64,000 nt of DNA from Cupriavidus basilensis (GTDB lineage: Bacteria > Pseudomonadota > Gammaproteobacteria > Burkholderiales > Burkholderiaceae): the NCBI RefSeq assembly GCF_000832305.1, contig NZ_CP010537.1, positions 124,001-188,000 on the forward strand, in the 5' to 3' direction. The notes beneath the pieces were generated by a model. It saw nothing but the letters and a program-made list of their open reading frames with translations. It did no database searches and was not told the origin of the DNA. Made by a program: the position numbers and the translations under genes. Of this stretch, positions 1 through 8,486 are shown piece by piece; position 1 is the first letter of the stretch; every line of letters starts with the position of its first letter.

Positions 1-1200
1 TGCAACTTCTTCGCCGAGCGTGCCGAGAATTCGGAGATCTGGGATGTGGAAGGCAAGCGCTATATCGACTTCGCCGCCGGCATCGCCGTGCTCAACACCG
101 GCCACCGGCACCCGCGCCTGGTCGAAGCCATGCAACGCCAGCTTGAGCGCTTCACGCACACCGCCTACCAGATCGTGCCGTACGCCAGCTATATCGAGCT
201 GGCCGAGCGAATCAACCAGCGCGCGCCCGGCCGCGGCGCCAAGAAGACGGCGTTCTTCACCACCGGCGCCGAGGCTGTGGAGAACGCCATCAAGATCGCC
301 CGCGCCGCGACCGGCCGCCCGGGCGTGATCGCCTTCTCCGGCGGCTTCCACGGGCGCACCATGATGGGCATGGCGCTGACCGGCAAGGTAGTTCCGTACA
401 AGGTGGGCTTTGGCCCGTTCCCCGGCGAGGTCTTCCACGCGCCGTACCCGTGCGCGCTGCACGGCGTGTCGGTGGAGGACGCGCTCAAGGCAATGGAGCA
501 CCTGTTCAAGGCCGACGTGGATCCCAAGCGCGTGGCCGCCATCATCTTCGAGCCGGTGCAGGGCGAGGGTGGTTTCAACGTGGCGCCGCCGGCCTTCGTC
601 AAGGCGCTGCGCGCGATCTGCGACGAGCACGGCATCCTGCTGGTGGCCGATGAAGTGCAGACCGGCTTCGGCCGTACCGGCAAGCTCTTTGCCATGGAGC
701 ACTACGACGTGGCGCCCGACCTCACCACCATGGCCAAGAGCCTGGCCGGCGGCATGCCGCTGTCGGCGGTGTGTGGCCGCGCGGAGGTGATGGACGCCCC
801 CGCGCCCGGCGGCCTGGGCGGCACCTACGCCGGCAACCCGCTGGCGGTGGCCTCGGCGCTGGCGGTGCTGGACGTGCTGGAAGGCGAGCAGTTGATCCCG
901 CGTGGCGCGGCACTTGGCCAGCGCCTGGTCGCGCGGCTGGAGGCCCTGAAGGCGCGCGTGCCGCAGATCGCCGAGATCCGTGGCCTGGGCGCGATGGTGG
1001 CGGTGGAATTCCGCCGCGCCGACGGCGCGCCGGATGCGGAGTTCACGCGCGAGGTGCAGAACCGCGCGCTGGAGCAAGGCTTGCTGCTGCTGTCCTGCGG
1101 CGTGTACGGCAATGTGATCCGCTTCCTGTTCCCGCTGACGATTTCCGACGCGGTGATGAACGAAGGGCTGGATATCCTGGCCGATGTGCTGACGCGCTGA
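1..1200 (+). CDS. gabT: 4-aminobutyrate aminotransferase (5' end outside window)
   Basis: Class III PLP aminotransferase that moves the amino group of GABA to 2-oxoglutarate, giving succinate semialdehyde in the cytoplasm. The frame is open from base 1, so the N-terminus lies outside the window; the first in-window Met at 46 is internal. The PLP-lysine context MAKSLAGGMPLS (codons near 730-765) and the upstream VADEVQTGFGRTGK block are typical of GabT and related omega-aminotransferases. The gabD homologue lies 116 bp downstream, which supports the GABA assignment over ornithine or acetylornithine substrates. The stop is followed at once by a 12-bp tandem repeat. Confidence 0.9.
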   Translation, partial: CNFFAERAENSEIWDVEGKRYIDFAAGIAVLNTGHRHPRLVEAMQRQLERFTHTAYQIVPYASYIELAERINQRAPGRGAKKTAFFTTGAEAVENAIKIARAATGRPGVIAFSGGFHGRTMMGMALTGKVVPYKVGFGPFPGEVFHAPYPCALHGVSVEDALKAMEHLFKADVDPKRVAAIIFEPVQGEGGFNVAPPAFVKALRAICDEHGILLVADEVQTGFGRTGKLFAMEHYDVAPDLTTMAKSLAGGMPLSAVCGRAEVMDAPAPGGLGGTYAGNPLAVASALAVLDVLEGEQLIPRGAALGQRLVARLEALKARVPQIAEIRGLGAMVAVEFRRADGAPDAEFTREVQNRALEQGLLLLSCGVYGNVIRFLFPLTISDAVMNEGLDILADVLTR

Positions 1201-1205
1201 GCCGC

Positions 1206-1289
1206 GAAGCCACCCACGAAGCCACCCACGAAGCCACCCACGAAGCCACCCACGAAGCCATCCACGAAGCCATCCACGAAGCTATCCAC
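1206..1289. repeat. 12-bp tandem repeat, 7 units
   Basis: Seven consecutive 12-bp units begin 6 bp after the gabT stop: four GAAGCCACCCAC, two GAAGCCATCCAC and one GAAGCTATCCAC. The period is exact and the drift is graded toward gabD. It fills most of the gabT-gabD spacer. No stem-loop or promoter is evident. Confidence 0.95.
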
Positions 1290-1316
1290 GAACAGACAGA
1301 GAGAGTCAGAACGATC

Positions 1317-2783
1317 ATGCAACTCAAAGACCCCACCCTGCTGCGCTCGCAAGCCTTTATCGGCGGCCAGTGGCAGAGCGCCGACAGCGGCGCCACCTTC
1401 CCCGTGACCAACCCCGCCGACGGTTCGCTGATCGGCACCGTGCCGCTGATGGGCGCGGCGGAAACCACCCGCGCCATCGAGGCGGCCCGCGTGGCGCAGG
1501 CCGCATGGCGCCGCAAGACCGCCCGCGAGCGTGCCCAGGTGCTGCGTGCCTGGTACGACCTGATGCTGGCCAATGCCGACGACCTGGCCGTGCTGATGAC
1601 CACCGAGCAAGGCAAGCCGCTGGCCGAGGCGCGCGGGGAAGCCGTCTACGCCGCATCGTTCCTGGAATGGTTCGCCGAGCAAGCCAAGCGCGTCCACGGC
1701 GACGTGCTGGCCACGCCCGCGTCCGACAAGCGCCTGCTGGTGGTCAAGGAACCGGTTGGCGTGTGCGCGGCCATCACGCCGTGGAACTTCCCGCTGGCCA
1801 TGATCACCCGCAAGGCCGGCCCGGCGCTGGCGGCGGGTTGCGCCATGGTGCTCAAGCCGGCAGAAGACACACCGCTGTCGGCGCTCGCGCTGGCGCTGCT
1901 GGCCGAGCGCGCTGGACTGCCCGCCGGCCTGCTGAGCGTGGTGACGGGCGACGCCGCCAGCTCGATCGAGATCGGCGCAGAGCTGACCGGCAGCCCGGTG
2001 GTGCGCAAGCTCAGCTTTACCGGCTCCACGGAAGTCGGCCGCATCCTGATGCGCCAGTCGGCGCCCACCATCAAGAAGCTGTCGCTGGAACTCGGCGGCA
2101 ATGCGCCCTTCATCGTGTTCGACGACGCGGACCTGGACGCCGCCGTGGAAGGCGCCATGGCTTCCAAGTACCGCAACGCCGGCCAGACCTGCGTCTGCGC
2201 TAACCGCCTCTACGTGCATGACAAGGTGTACGACGCCTTTGCCCAGAAGCTGGTTGCCGCGGTAAAGACGCTCAAGGTCGGCCACGGCCTGGAGCCCGGC
2301 GTGCAGCAAGGCCCGCTGATCAATGAAGATGCGGTCGCCAAGGTGGAGCAGCACATTGCCGATGCCCTGGGCAAAGGCGCGCGCCTGCTCACGGGCGGCA
2401 AGCGCCACGACCTGGGCGGCACCTTCTTCGAGCCCACCGTGCTGGCCAACGTCACGCCGGACATGGTGGTGGCGAAACAGGAAACCTTCGGCCCGCTCGC
2501 ACCGCTGTTCCGCTTCACCAGCGACGAGGAAGTGGTCAACATGGCCAACGATACCGAGTTCGGCCTGGCCTCCTACTTCTTCAGCCGCGACATCGGGCGC
2601 ATCTGGCGCGTGGCCGAGGCGCTGGAGTACGGCATGGTGGGCATCAACACCGGCCTGATCTCCAACGAGGTGGCGCCTTTCGGTGGCGTCAAGCAATCCG
2701 GCCTGGGCCGCGAAGGCGCCTCGTACGGCATCGAGGAATACCTGGAGGTCAAGTACCTCTGCATGGGCGGCGTGGACCGCTAA
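1317..2783 (+). CDS. gabD: NAD(P)-dependent succinate-semialdehyde dehydrogenase
   Basis: Oxidises succinate semialdehyde, the GabT product, to succinate. The 488-residue length is normal for GabD. The catalytic cysteine is in GQTCVCANR, the general-base glutamate in LELGGNAPF, and the cofactor-domain signatures ITPWNFPL and FTGSTEVG are intact. The ATG at 1317 was chosen because the alignment with the family (MQLKDPTLLRSQAFIGGQW) begins there; the longer open frame would read back through the tandem repeat. Forms an operon with gabT. Confidence 0.95.
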   Translation: MQLKDPTLLRSQAFIGGQWQSADSGATFPVTNPADGSLIGTVPLMGAAETTRAIEAARVAQAAWRRKTARERAQVLRAWYDLMLANADDLAVLMTTEQGKPLAEARGEAVYAASFLEWFAEQAKRVHGDVLATPASDKRLLVVKEPVGVCAAITPWNFPLAMITRKAGPALAAGCAMVLKPAEDTPLSALALALLAERAGLPAGLLSVVTGDAASSIEIGAELTGSPVVRKLSFTGSTEVGRILMRQSAPTIKKLSLELGGNAPFIVFDDADLDAAVEGAMASKYRNAGQTCVCANRLYVHDKVYDAFAQKLVAAVKTLKVGHGLEPGVQQGPLINEDAVAKVEQHIADALGKGARLLTGGKRHDLGGTFFEPTVLANVTPDMVVAKQETFGPLAPLFRFTSDEEVVNMANDTEFGLASYFFSRDIGRIWRVAEALEYGMVGINTGLISNEVAPFGGVKQSGLGREGASYGIEEYLEVKYLCMGGVDR

Positions 2784-2823
2784 GCCCTCGGCACAACGTA
2801 ACGCGTCTTCAGGAGAAACCACC

Positions 2824-3141
2824 ATGAGCAGACCCCAGGCCGTACCCACCGTGCAGGTGGACAATGATCGCGTGGTCGTGACCGAGTGGCGCTTTGCGCC
2901 GGGCGCGCAGACCGGGCATCACCGCCACGGCTACGACTACGTGGTGGTGCCGATGACTACCGGCGCGCTGCGGCTGGAGACGCCGGCCGGCGAAGTCGTC
3001 AGCCAGCTCGTCGCGGGCCAAGCCTATTACCGTGGCGCGGGCGTCGAGCACAACGTGATCAACGCGCACGAAGGCGAATGCGTGTTCGTGGAAATCGAGA
3101 TCAAGCCCGTTGCGCCGCCTCCCGCAGCCGGGAAACCGTGA
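2824..3141 (+). CDS. small cupin-domain protein
   Basis: A 105-residue single-domain cupin. The first cupin motif is visible as GHHRHGYDYVVVP and the second as YRGAGVEHNVINAHE, giving the His/Glu ligands of a metal-binding beta barrel. The start follows AGGAGA at about 8 bp spacing, 40 bp after gabD. Similar small cupins often sit in catabolic operons as sugar or amino-acid derivative enzymes or sensors; the substrate cannot be read from sequence. Confidence 0.8.
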   Translation: MSRPQAVPTVQVDNDRVVVTEWRFAPGAQTGHHRHGYDYVVVPMTTGALRLETPAGEVVSQLVAGQAYYRGAGVEHNVINAHEGECVFVEIEIKPVAPPPAAGKP

Positions 3142-3159
3142 GTCTCACCTGAAAAAAAC

Positions 3160-4233
3160 ATGCGTGCCTTCTTCTCGGATGACCAACTGCTGCACCAGCC
3201 TCGCCAGTTCATGCGTGCGGGCCGCCTGTGCGAACCCACCGACGTGCCCGCCCGGGCCCACGCGCTGCAACGCGCGCTGGCCGGGCGCGGCATCACGCTG
3301 GCTGAGCCGGCCGACTTCGGCCGCGCGCCGCTGGAGGCCGTGCACAGCCCGGCGTACCTGGATTTTCTAGGCTATGCGTACGAGCGCTGGATGGCGCTGG
3401 CGCGGCCCGGGTTCGAGCCGGGCATCGAAGTGCTGCCCAATCTTTCGCCCTACTACAACGGCCGCGTGGACCAGCCGCGCCGCGTGCCGTGCCCGACGGA
3501 TTCCATCATTGCCCAGGCCGGCTATTACCTCGGCGACCTGAGCGCGCCGCTCGGGCCGCAGAGCTGGCGCTCCATCCTGCGCTCCGCGCACAGCGCCGTG
3601 GCTGCCGCCGAGTCCGTGTGCGAGCAACAGGACCGGCAAGGCATCGCCTATTCGCTGTCGCGCCCGTCCGGCCACCATGCGCACAGCGATCGCGCGGTGG
3701 GCTTTTGCTACGTCAACAACTCAGCCATCGCCGCCGAGACCTTGCTCAAGCGCTTCAGCAAGGTGGCGGTGCTCGACGTGGACGCGCACCACGGCGATGG
3801 CACGCAGCAAATCTTTTACCAGCGCTCCGACGTCATGACGATCTCCCTGCACGCCGATCCGAGCGCCTACTACCCGTTCTATACCGGCTACGCTAATGAG
3901 CGTGGCTACGGCGCGGGCTATGGCTACAACCTGAACTTTCCCCTGCCGCACGGCACCGAGGACGCCGGCTTTCTCGGCGCGCTCGACAACGCGCTCGATG
4001 CCCTGCGCGACTACCGTCCGCAGGCACTGGTGCTGGCACTGGGCTTCGACACCTACATCCACGATCCCATCAGCGTGCTGCGCGTGGGGCTGGATGCCTA
4101 TCGCGGCATTGGCGAGCGCATCAATGCGCTGGGCGTGCCCACGGTGGTGGTGCAGGAAGGCGGCTACGAGGTCGAGGCCATTGGTCCGGCGCTCGATGCC
4201 TTCTTGTCGGGCCTCGTGCCCGCCACGGCCTGA
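3160..4233 (+). CDS. histone deacetylase-family (acetylpolyamine amidohydrolase-like) enzyme
   Basis: A 357-residue zinc amidohydrolase of the HDAC/AcuC/APAH superfamily. The active-site pair is RPSGHHAHSD (His172-His173), the zinc ligands are in VLDVDAHHGDG (Asp208, His210) and ALGFDTYIHDP, and the closing QEGGY motif is present. Bacterial members remove acetyl groups from polyamines or other small amides. Placement after gabT/gabD suggests release of an amine that is then turned into GABA and succinate; that is inference. The start is 18 bp after the cupin stop. Confidence 0.85.
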   Translation: MRAFFSDDQLLHQPRQFMRAGRLCEPTDVPARAHALQRALAGRGITLAEPADFGRAPLEAVHSPAYLDFLGYAYERWMALARPGFEPGIEVLPNLSPYYNGRVDQPRRVPCPTDSIIAQAGYYLGDLSAPLGPQSWRSILRSAHSAVAAAESVCEQQDRQGIAYSLSRPSGHHAHSDRAVGFCYVNNSAIAAETLLKRFSKVAVLDVDAHHGDGTQQIFYQRSDVMTISLHADPSAYYPFYTGYANERGYGAGYGYNLNFPLPHGTEDAGFLGALDNALDALRDYRPQALVLALGFDTYIHDPISVLRVGLDAYRGIGERINALGVPTVVVQEGGYEVEAIGPALDAFLSGLVPATA

Positions 4234-4288
4234 GCCACATGCCGCAACCCTCGCGCTACCCGATTCCACTTGCACAAAGAGAGCCGAC

Positions 4289-5542
4289 ATGACGACACTG
4301 AAGATCGATGGCGACCGCCTCTGGCAGTCCTTGATGGCATTGGCGCGCATCGGTGCCACGCCGCGCGGCGGCAATGCGCGCCTGGCGCTTACCGCGCTTG
4401 ACGGCCAGGGGCGCGACCTGGTCACGGGCTGGATGCGCGATGCCGGCCTTGCCGTCACGGTTGACAAGGTCGGCAATATCTTCGGCCGCCGTGCCGGGCG
4501 CAACGACAGCCTGCCACCGGTGATGACCGGCAGCCATATCGATACGCAGCCCACGGGCGGCAAGTTCGACGGCTGCTTTGGTGTGCTGGCCGGGCTGGAA
4601 GTCATGCGTACCCTGAATGAGCAGGGCGTGCGGACCGAGGCGCCGCTGGAGCTGGCGATCTGGACCAACGAGGAAGGCACGCGCTTCGTGCCGGTGATGA
4701 TGGGCTCGGGCGTGTTCGCCGGCATCTTCCCGCTGCAGACCGCGCTGGACGCGACAGACAACAACGGCAAGCGCGTGGACGATGAACTGCGTGCCATCGG
4801 CTACGCCGGCAGCGCCGAAGTGGGCGGCCGCCAGATCGGCGCGTATTTTGAGGCGCATATCGAGCAGGGCCCGGTGCTGGAGGACGCCGATAACGTGATC
4901 GGCGTGGTGACCGGCTCGCTGGGCCTGCGCTGGTACGACGTGACCGTGGCCGGCATGGAAGCCCACGCCGGCCCCACGCCGATGCCGCTGCGCCGGGATG
5001 CGCTGTATGGCGCGTCATTCATCCTGCAAGAGGTAGTGCGCATCGCGCACGATTTCGCGCCGCACGGGCGCGGCACGGTGGGCGTGCTCGATGTCCACCC
5101 GGCCTCGCGCAATGTGATTCCCGGCACGGTGAAGTTCACGGTGGACCTGCGCCACCAGGACGCCGGCGAGCTGGCCGAGATGGACGCCCGCCTGCGCGCG
5201 GCCTGCGACGCGCTCGGGCAAGGCAAGACCACGGGCAACCCGCTCGGCGTGCAGATCGAAGACGTGCAGTATTTCCCGCCCACGCCGTTCGCGCCGGAAC
5301 TGGTGGGGCACGTGCGCCAGCAGGCGGCGGCGCTGGGCTACACGCACCAGGACATCGTCACCGGCGCTGGACATGACGCGGTGTACATCGCCACGGTGGC
5401 CCCCACCGCCATGATCTTTGTCCCGTGCAAGGACGGCATCAGCCACAACGAAGTGGAAGACGCCAAGCCCGAGCACCTGGAAGCCGGTGCCAACGTGCTG
5501 CTGGGCGCGATGGTGGCACAGGCTGGTGGCGTGAGCGCCTGA
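4289..5542 (+). CDS. Zn-dependent hydrolase of the N-carbamoyl amino acid / ureidopropionase family (M20)
   Basis: A 417-residue M20-type enzyme of the hydantoinase/carbamoylase family. Metal ligands are visible in TGSHIDTQPTGGKFDG (His83, Asp94) and TNEEGTRF (Glu128/129); the GMEAHAGPTPM block belongs to the lid/dimer domain and GAGHDA to the C-terminal metal site. It would hydrolyse an N-carbamoyl or ureido amino acid, giving amine, CO2 and ammonia. Exact substrate (beta-ureidopropionate, carbamoyl-L-amino acid or allantoate) is not decidable here. Same strand and tight spacing as the gab run. Confidence 0.85.
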   Translation: MTTLKIDGDRLWQSLMALARIGATPRGGNARLALTALDGQGRDLVTGWMRDAGLAVTVDKVGNIFGRRAGRNDSLPPVMTGSHIDTQPTGGKFDGCFGVLAGLEVMRTLNEQGVRTEAPLELAIWTNEEGTRFVPVMMGSGVFAGIFPLQTALDATDNNGKRVDDELRAIGYAGSAEVGGRQIGAYFEAHIEQGPVLEDADNVIGVVTGSLGLRWYDVTVAGMEAHAGPTPMPLRRDALYGASFILQEVVRIAHDFAPHGRGTVGVLDVHPASRNVIPGTVKFTVDLRHQDAGELAEMDARLRAACDALGQGKTTGNPLGVQIEDVQYFPPTPFAPELVGHVRQQAAALGYTHQDIVTGAGHDAVYIATVAPTAMIFVPCKDGISHNEVEDAKPEHLEAGANVLLGAMVAQAGGVSA

Positions 5543-5574
5543 GCTGCCTGAGCTGCCTGAGTTGCCTGAGCGGC
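5540..5574. repeat. 9-bp tandem repeat spanning a stop codon
   Basis: Units TGAGCTGCC, TGAGCTGCC, TGAGTTGCC and a partial fourth. The first TGA is the stop codon of the carbamoylase gene, so any gain or loss of a unit leaves the protein end unchanged. Confidence 0.8.
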
Positions 5575-5833
5575 GACGTTCCCCGGAGCCGTCACGGATC
5601 GGTCCAAACCAGTGCGCCGGCCAAGCAGGATGCACCGCGGCGCGAAGCCCCGCTGACCATCGCGGTGCGTTAGCCAACCCAACACCACGGTAACGGCGGG
5701 GGCGGCCCCGCCGCGTCCGCGCAGACCGGCTTTCCGGCCCAAACCGGATGGCACAGCACTTGCAATTCAAGCGCATCGCCCGTCGCTGCCACCACGACGG
5801 TTCACGTCTTCACTTCCAGAAGCAAGGAATCCC

Positions 5834-6835
5834 ATGTCCTTCCGTTTTCTCCAACACCGCACTGGCGCCATCGCGCTGTCGGCCATGCTGGCCACCGGCC
5901 TGGTTGCCACGTCCCCCGCATCGGCGCAAGCCACACACGACTGGCCCACCCAACCCGTGCGCATCGTCGTGCCGTTCCAGGCGGGCTCCGCTACCGATCT
6001 CATCACGCGCCAGCTCGGCATCGGCCTGGGCCGCGAGTACGGCCAGACCTTCGTCGTCGAAAACCGGCCAGGCGCCGCGGCCATGATCGGCAGCGAGGCA
6101 GCCGCGCGCGCGCCTGGAGACGGCTACACCTTGCTGATGTCGGGGCCCGCTTCCATGGTGACCAACCGCTTCCTCTACAAGAAGCTCAGCTACGATCCAG
6201 ACGCCTTCGAGAAGGTCGCGGTGGTGGCCATCACGCCAAACATCCTGCTGGCCAGCCCTGGCCTGCCCTTCAAGACGCTGCCGGAAATGATCGCTTATGC
6301 CAAGGCCAACCCGGGCAAGCTGACCTATGCGTCGTTTGGCGCGGGCACCACGTCGCACATGGCAGGCGAGATGCTCAAGGCGCTGGCTGGCATCGATATC
6401 GTCCATGTGCCGTACAAAGGCGCGGGCGAGGCGATTCCCGCTTTGCTGTCCGGACAGGTGTCGATGTACTTCGACACCATCATGACGGGGTTGCCGTATG
6501 TGAAGGCGGGCAAGCTGCGCGCGCTGGGTGTATCCAATGCCAGGCGCTCGCCGATGGCGCCGGATATTCCCACCATTGCCGAGCAGGGCTATCCGGGCTT
6601 CGATATCGCGCCCTGGTATGGGATTGTCGCGCCGAAAGGCACGCCAGCCGAGGTGGTTGCCAAGTTGAATGTCTCGATCAACAAGCTGCTCAAGGACCAG
6701 GGTTTTCGCGAGAAGCTCGCCGCAACCGGCGCGGAGCCGCGCGGTGGTTCAGTGGCCGATTTCAACGCCATGGTAGGCGCGGAAATCCCGCGCACGGAGA
6801 AGCTGGTCAAGCAGTCGGGGATCAGCCTGCAGTAG
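5834..6835 (+). CDS. Bug-family (TctC) extracytoplasmic solute-binding protein
   Basis: A 333-residue periplasmic binding protein of the tripartite tricarboxylate family. An N-terminal signal peptide (about residues 1-33, ending SPASAQA) precedes WPTQPVRIVVPFQAGSATD, the usual Bug start. Later family blocks include VENRPGAA and DGYTLLM. Bug proteins are hugely expanded in Burkholderiales and bind carboxylates, amino acids and nicotinate-like ligands. No membrane partners are adjacent, so it probably works with TctAB encoded elsewhere. Last gene of the rightward run. Confidence 0.9.
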   Translation: MSFRFLQHRTGAIALSAMLATGLVATSPASAQATHDWPTQPVRIVVPFQAGSATDLITRQLGIGLGREYGQTFVVENRPGAAAMIGSEAAARAPGDGYTLLMSGPASMVTNRFLYKKLSYDPDAFEKVAVVAITPNILLASPGLPFKTLPEMIAYAKANPGKLTYASFGAGTTSHMAGEMLKALAGIDIVHVPYKGAGEAIPALLSGQVSMYFDTIMTGLPYVKAGKLRALGVSNARRSPMAPDIPTIAEQGYPGFDIAPWYGIVAPKGTPAEVVAKLNVSINKLLKDQGFREKLAATGAEPRGGSVADFNAMVGAEIPRTEKLVKQSGISLQ

Positions 6836-6852
6836 CGTGTCTGGCGCGAGGC

Positions 6853-6887
6853 AAAAAAAAGCACCCGGCGAACCGGGTGCTTTTTCC
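6853..6887. terminator. bidirectional intrinsic terminator
   Basis: Stem GCACCCGG (6861-6868), loop CGAA, stem CCGGGTGC (6873-6880), with eight A before and five T after. It works in both directions, which suits the convergent Bug gene and the minus-strand YbaK-like gene. Confidence 0.93.
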
Positions 6888-6959
6888 GCTCTTGCCTGAT
6901 ACCGGAAGCCTATCAAAAATCATTCAAGAATCATTCAAGACTTACCCAAGAATCACCCA

Positions 6960-7433
6960 TTACATCATGTGGCGTGAGAAGCGCCCGTGCTCGGCGCCGA
7001 CCATCAGGTCGGCGAACTGTTCGCTGCTCATGTGCACGAGTTGCTGGTGATCGCCGGCTTCGAAGAACACTTCGGGCTGGGCCAGCAGCGCATCGTCGAG
7101 GTAGGTATGCATGCCGTAGGCCATGGCTACCGGCGGGATGGCGCCCAGGTCGCAATCCTTGAAGACTTCGCGGATCTCCTCTTCGTGGGCCAGTACCAGC
7201 GTGCGGCCGGATTGCGCGCAGATGGCTGCCAGGTTCAGGTGATGGCTGGACGGGATGACCGCGGCTACGTAGCCGATGTCATCCTCCAGCAACAGGGTCT
7301 TGGCCAGGCGATCTCCGGGAACGTGCGCTGCCTCCGCAGTGGCCATGCTGCTGAGGGTGTAGGGATGGCGGATGGTGTCGAAACGGCTGTTCCTGCTGTT
7401 GAGGCAATTTGCCAGGGTGGTAGCCAAGGCCAT
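6960..7433 (-). CDS. YbaK/ProX-type aminoacyl-tRNA deacylase-like protein
   Basis: A 157-residue protein of the YbaK/aminoacyl-tRNA editing domain family, which removes wrongly attached amino acids from tRNA in trans. Seen are the lysine in the core (LAKTLLLEDD) and the GAIPPVAMAYGM block, which resembles the GxxPP motif of prolyl-tRNA editing domains. The C-terminus EHGRFSRHMM extends past the core. The tRNA specificity is not evident. Single gene, divergent from nothing obvious and convergent with the Bug gene. Confidence 0.75.
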   Translation of the reverse strand: MALATTLANCLNSRNSRFDTIRHPYTLSSMATAEAAHVPGDRLAKTLLLEDDIGYVAAVIPSSHHLNLAAICAQSGRTLVLAHEEEIREVFKDCDLGAIPPVAMAYGMHTYLDDALLAQPEVFFEAGDHQQLVHMSSEQFADLMVGAEHGRFSRHMM

Positions 7434-7535
7434 GATGCGTCTCCTTCGCTGTACGTTGCGCTCAGGGCCGCGACGGACCCTAGCGCTTCCTACTATAGAC
7501 GGTGCCTTTGGTGCCGGGGTGCCATGCGTGGCGCG

Positions 7536-8486
7536 TCATGCTTCGTCGTGCGCATCCATGGGCGGCAGGCGGCGCGGTTGTGGCCACAGGGCCTGCAGTT
7601 CGGTCTTGAGGAAGTTCAGCAGGTAGCGCGTGGCCATGGTCTGGTAGCGGTTGGGCATGGTCAGCATATAGAGGCGGCTGCCGAACACGCTGATGTGGTA
7701 ATCCGCCAGCACGGGCAGCAGGATGCCCGCGTCGAGTTCCGCGCCGATGGCATAGAGCGGGAAGATGCCCAGGCCCAGGTCGCCCAGCACGCCGTCCTTG
7801 AGGAAGGCGAAATTCTCCGAGCTCAGCGTGGGCTCCAACGCCACTTGCTCGCGCACGGCGTCGCTGCCGGTGCCGCGCGTGCCGAAGGCCTTGAGCTTCT
7901 GGCCGATGGGCGAGGCGCAGACGATGGCGTGGTCCTTGAGATCGGCCAGGTCGCGCAGGGGCGGCTGCGTGGCCAGGTAGCCGGGAGACCCGCACACCAC
8001 CCACTCGACCACGCCGATCTCGGTTGCCACCACCGAGTCTGGCGGCGTGGAGATGATGCGCAGCGCCACCTCCACGTCCTCAGACACCAGGTTGTGGATG
8101 CGGTTGTCGAACACCACATCAAGGGTGATGTCGGGGTAACGGTGCTTGAACTTCACCAGCAGCGGCGAAAGCATCGCGTGCCCCAGCCCGGTAGGCACCG
8201 ACAAGCGCACATGGCCATGCAGGCTCTTGCCCATGCTGTTGATCAGCGCGTTGGCCGCCGCCACTTCACCGAGGATGTTGCGCCCGTGCTCGTACAGGCC
8301 GGCGCCCACGGGCGTGGGCTCGACGTGCCGGGTGGTCCGGCGCAGCAGCTGCACGCCCAGCGCTTCTTCCAGCGCCTTCAGGTGGTAGCTCACGTTGGCG
8401 CGGGTCATCTTGAGCTTGCGCGCGGCAGCCGAGAGATTGCCGGCGTCGACGATGTCCACGAAAAGGCGTAAGGCGTTCAGGTCCAT
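7536..8486 (-). CDS. LysR-family transcriptional regulator
   Basis: A 316-residue regulator with a winged HTH at residues 1-60 (MDLNALRLFVDIVDAGNLSA) and a substrate-binding effector domain. The start at 8486 was chosen because LysR proteins begin just before the HTH; the longer open frame adds 39 residues with no family similarity. Its target is unclear. The 1.3 kb upstream is non-coding, so the usual divergent partner is missing. Confidence 0.9.
   Translation of the reverse strand: MDLNALRLFVDIVDAGNLSAAARKLKMTRANVSYHLKALEEALGVQLLRRTTRHVEPTPVGAGLYEHGRNILGEVAAANALINSMGKSLHGHVRLSVPTGLGHAMLSPLLVKFKHRYPDITLDVVFDNRIHNLVSEDVEVALRIISTPPDSVVATEIGVVEWVVCGSPGYLATQPPLRDLADLKDHAIVCASPIGQKLKAFGTRGTGSDAVREQVALEPTLSSENFAFLKDGVLGDLGLGIFPLYAIGAELDAGILLPVLADYHISVFGSRLYMLTMPNRYQTMATRYLLNFLKTELQALWPQPRRLPPMDAHDEA

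Noticed and set aside
1206..1289. Possible CRISPR array
   Set aside because: Units are contiguous 12-mers without spacers; the same holds for all other arrays in the window. No cas genes are present.
825..2864. 679-codon open frame on the minus strand
   Set aside because: It is antisense to gabT and gabD, encodes low-complexity His/Gly/Gln-rich sequence and arises from the strong third-position GC bias.
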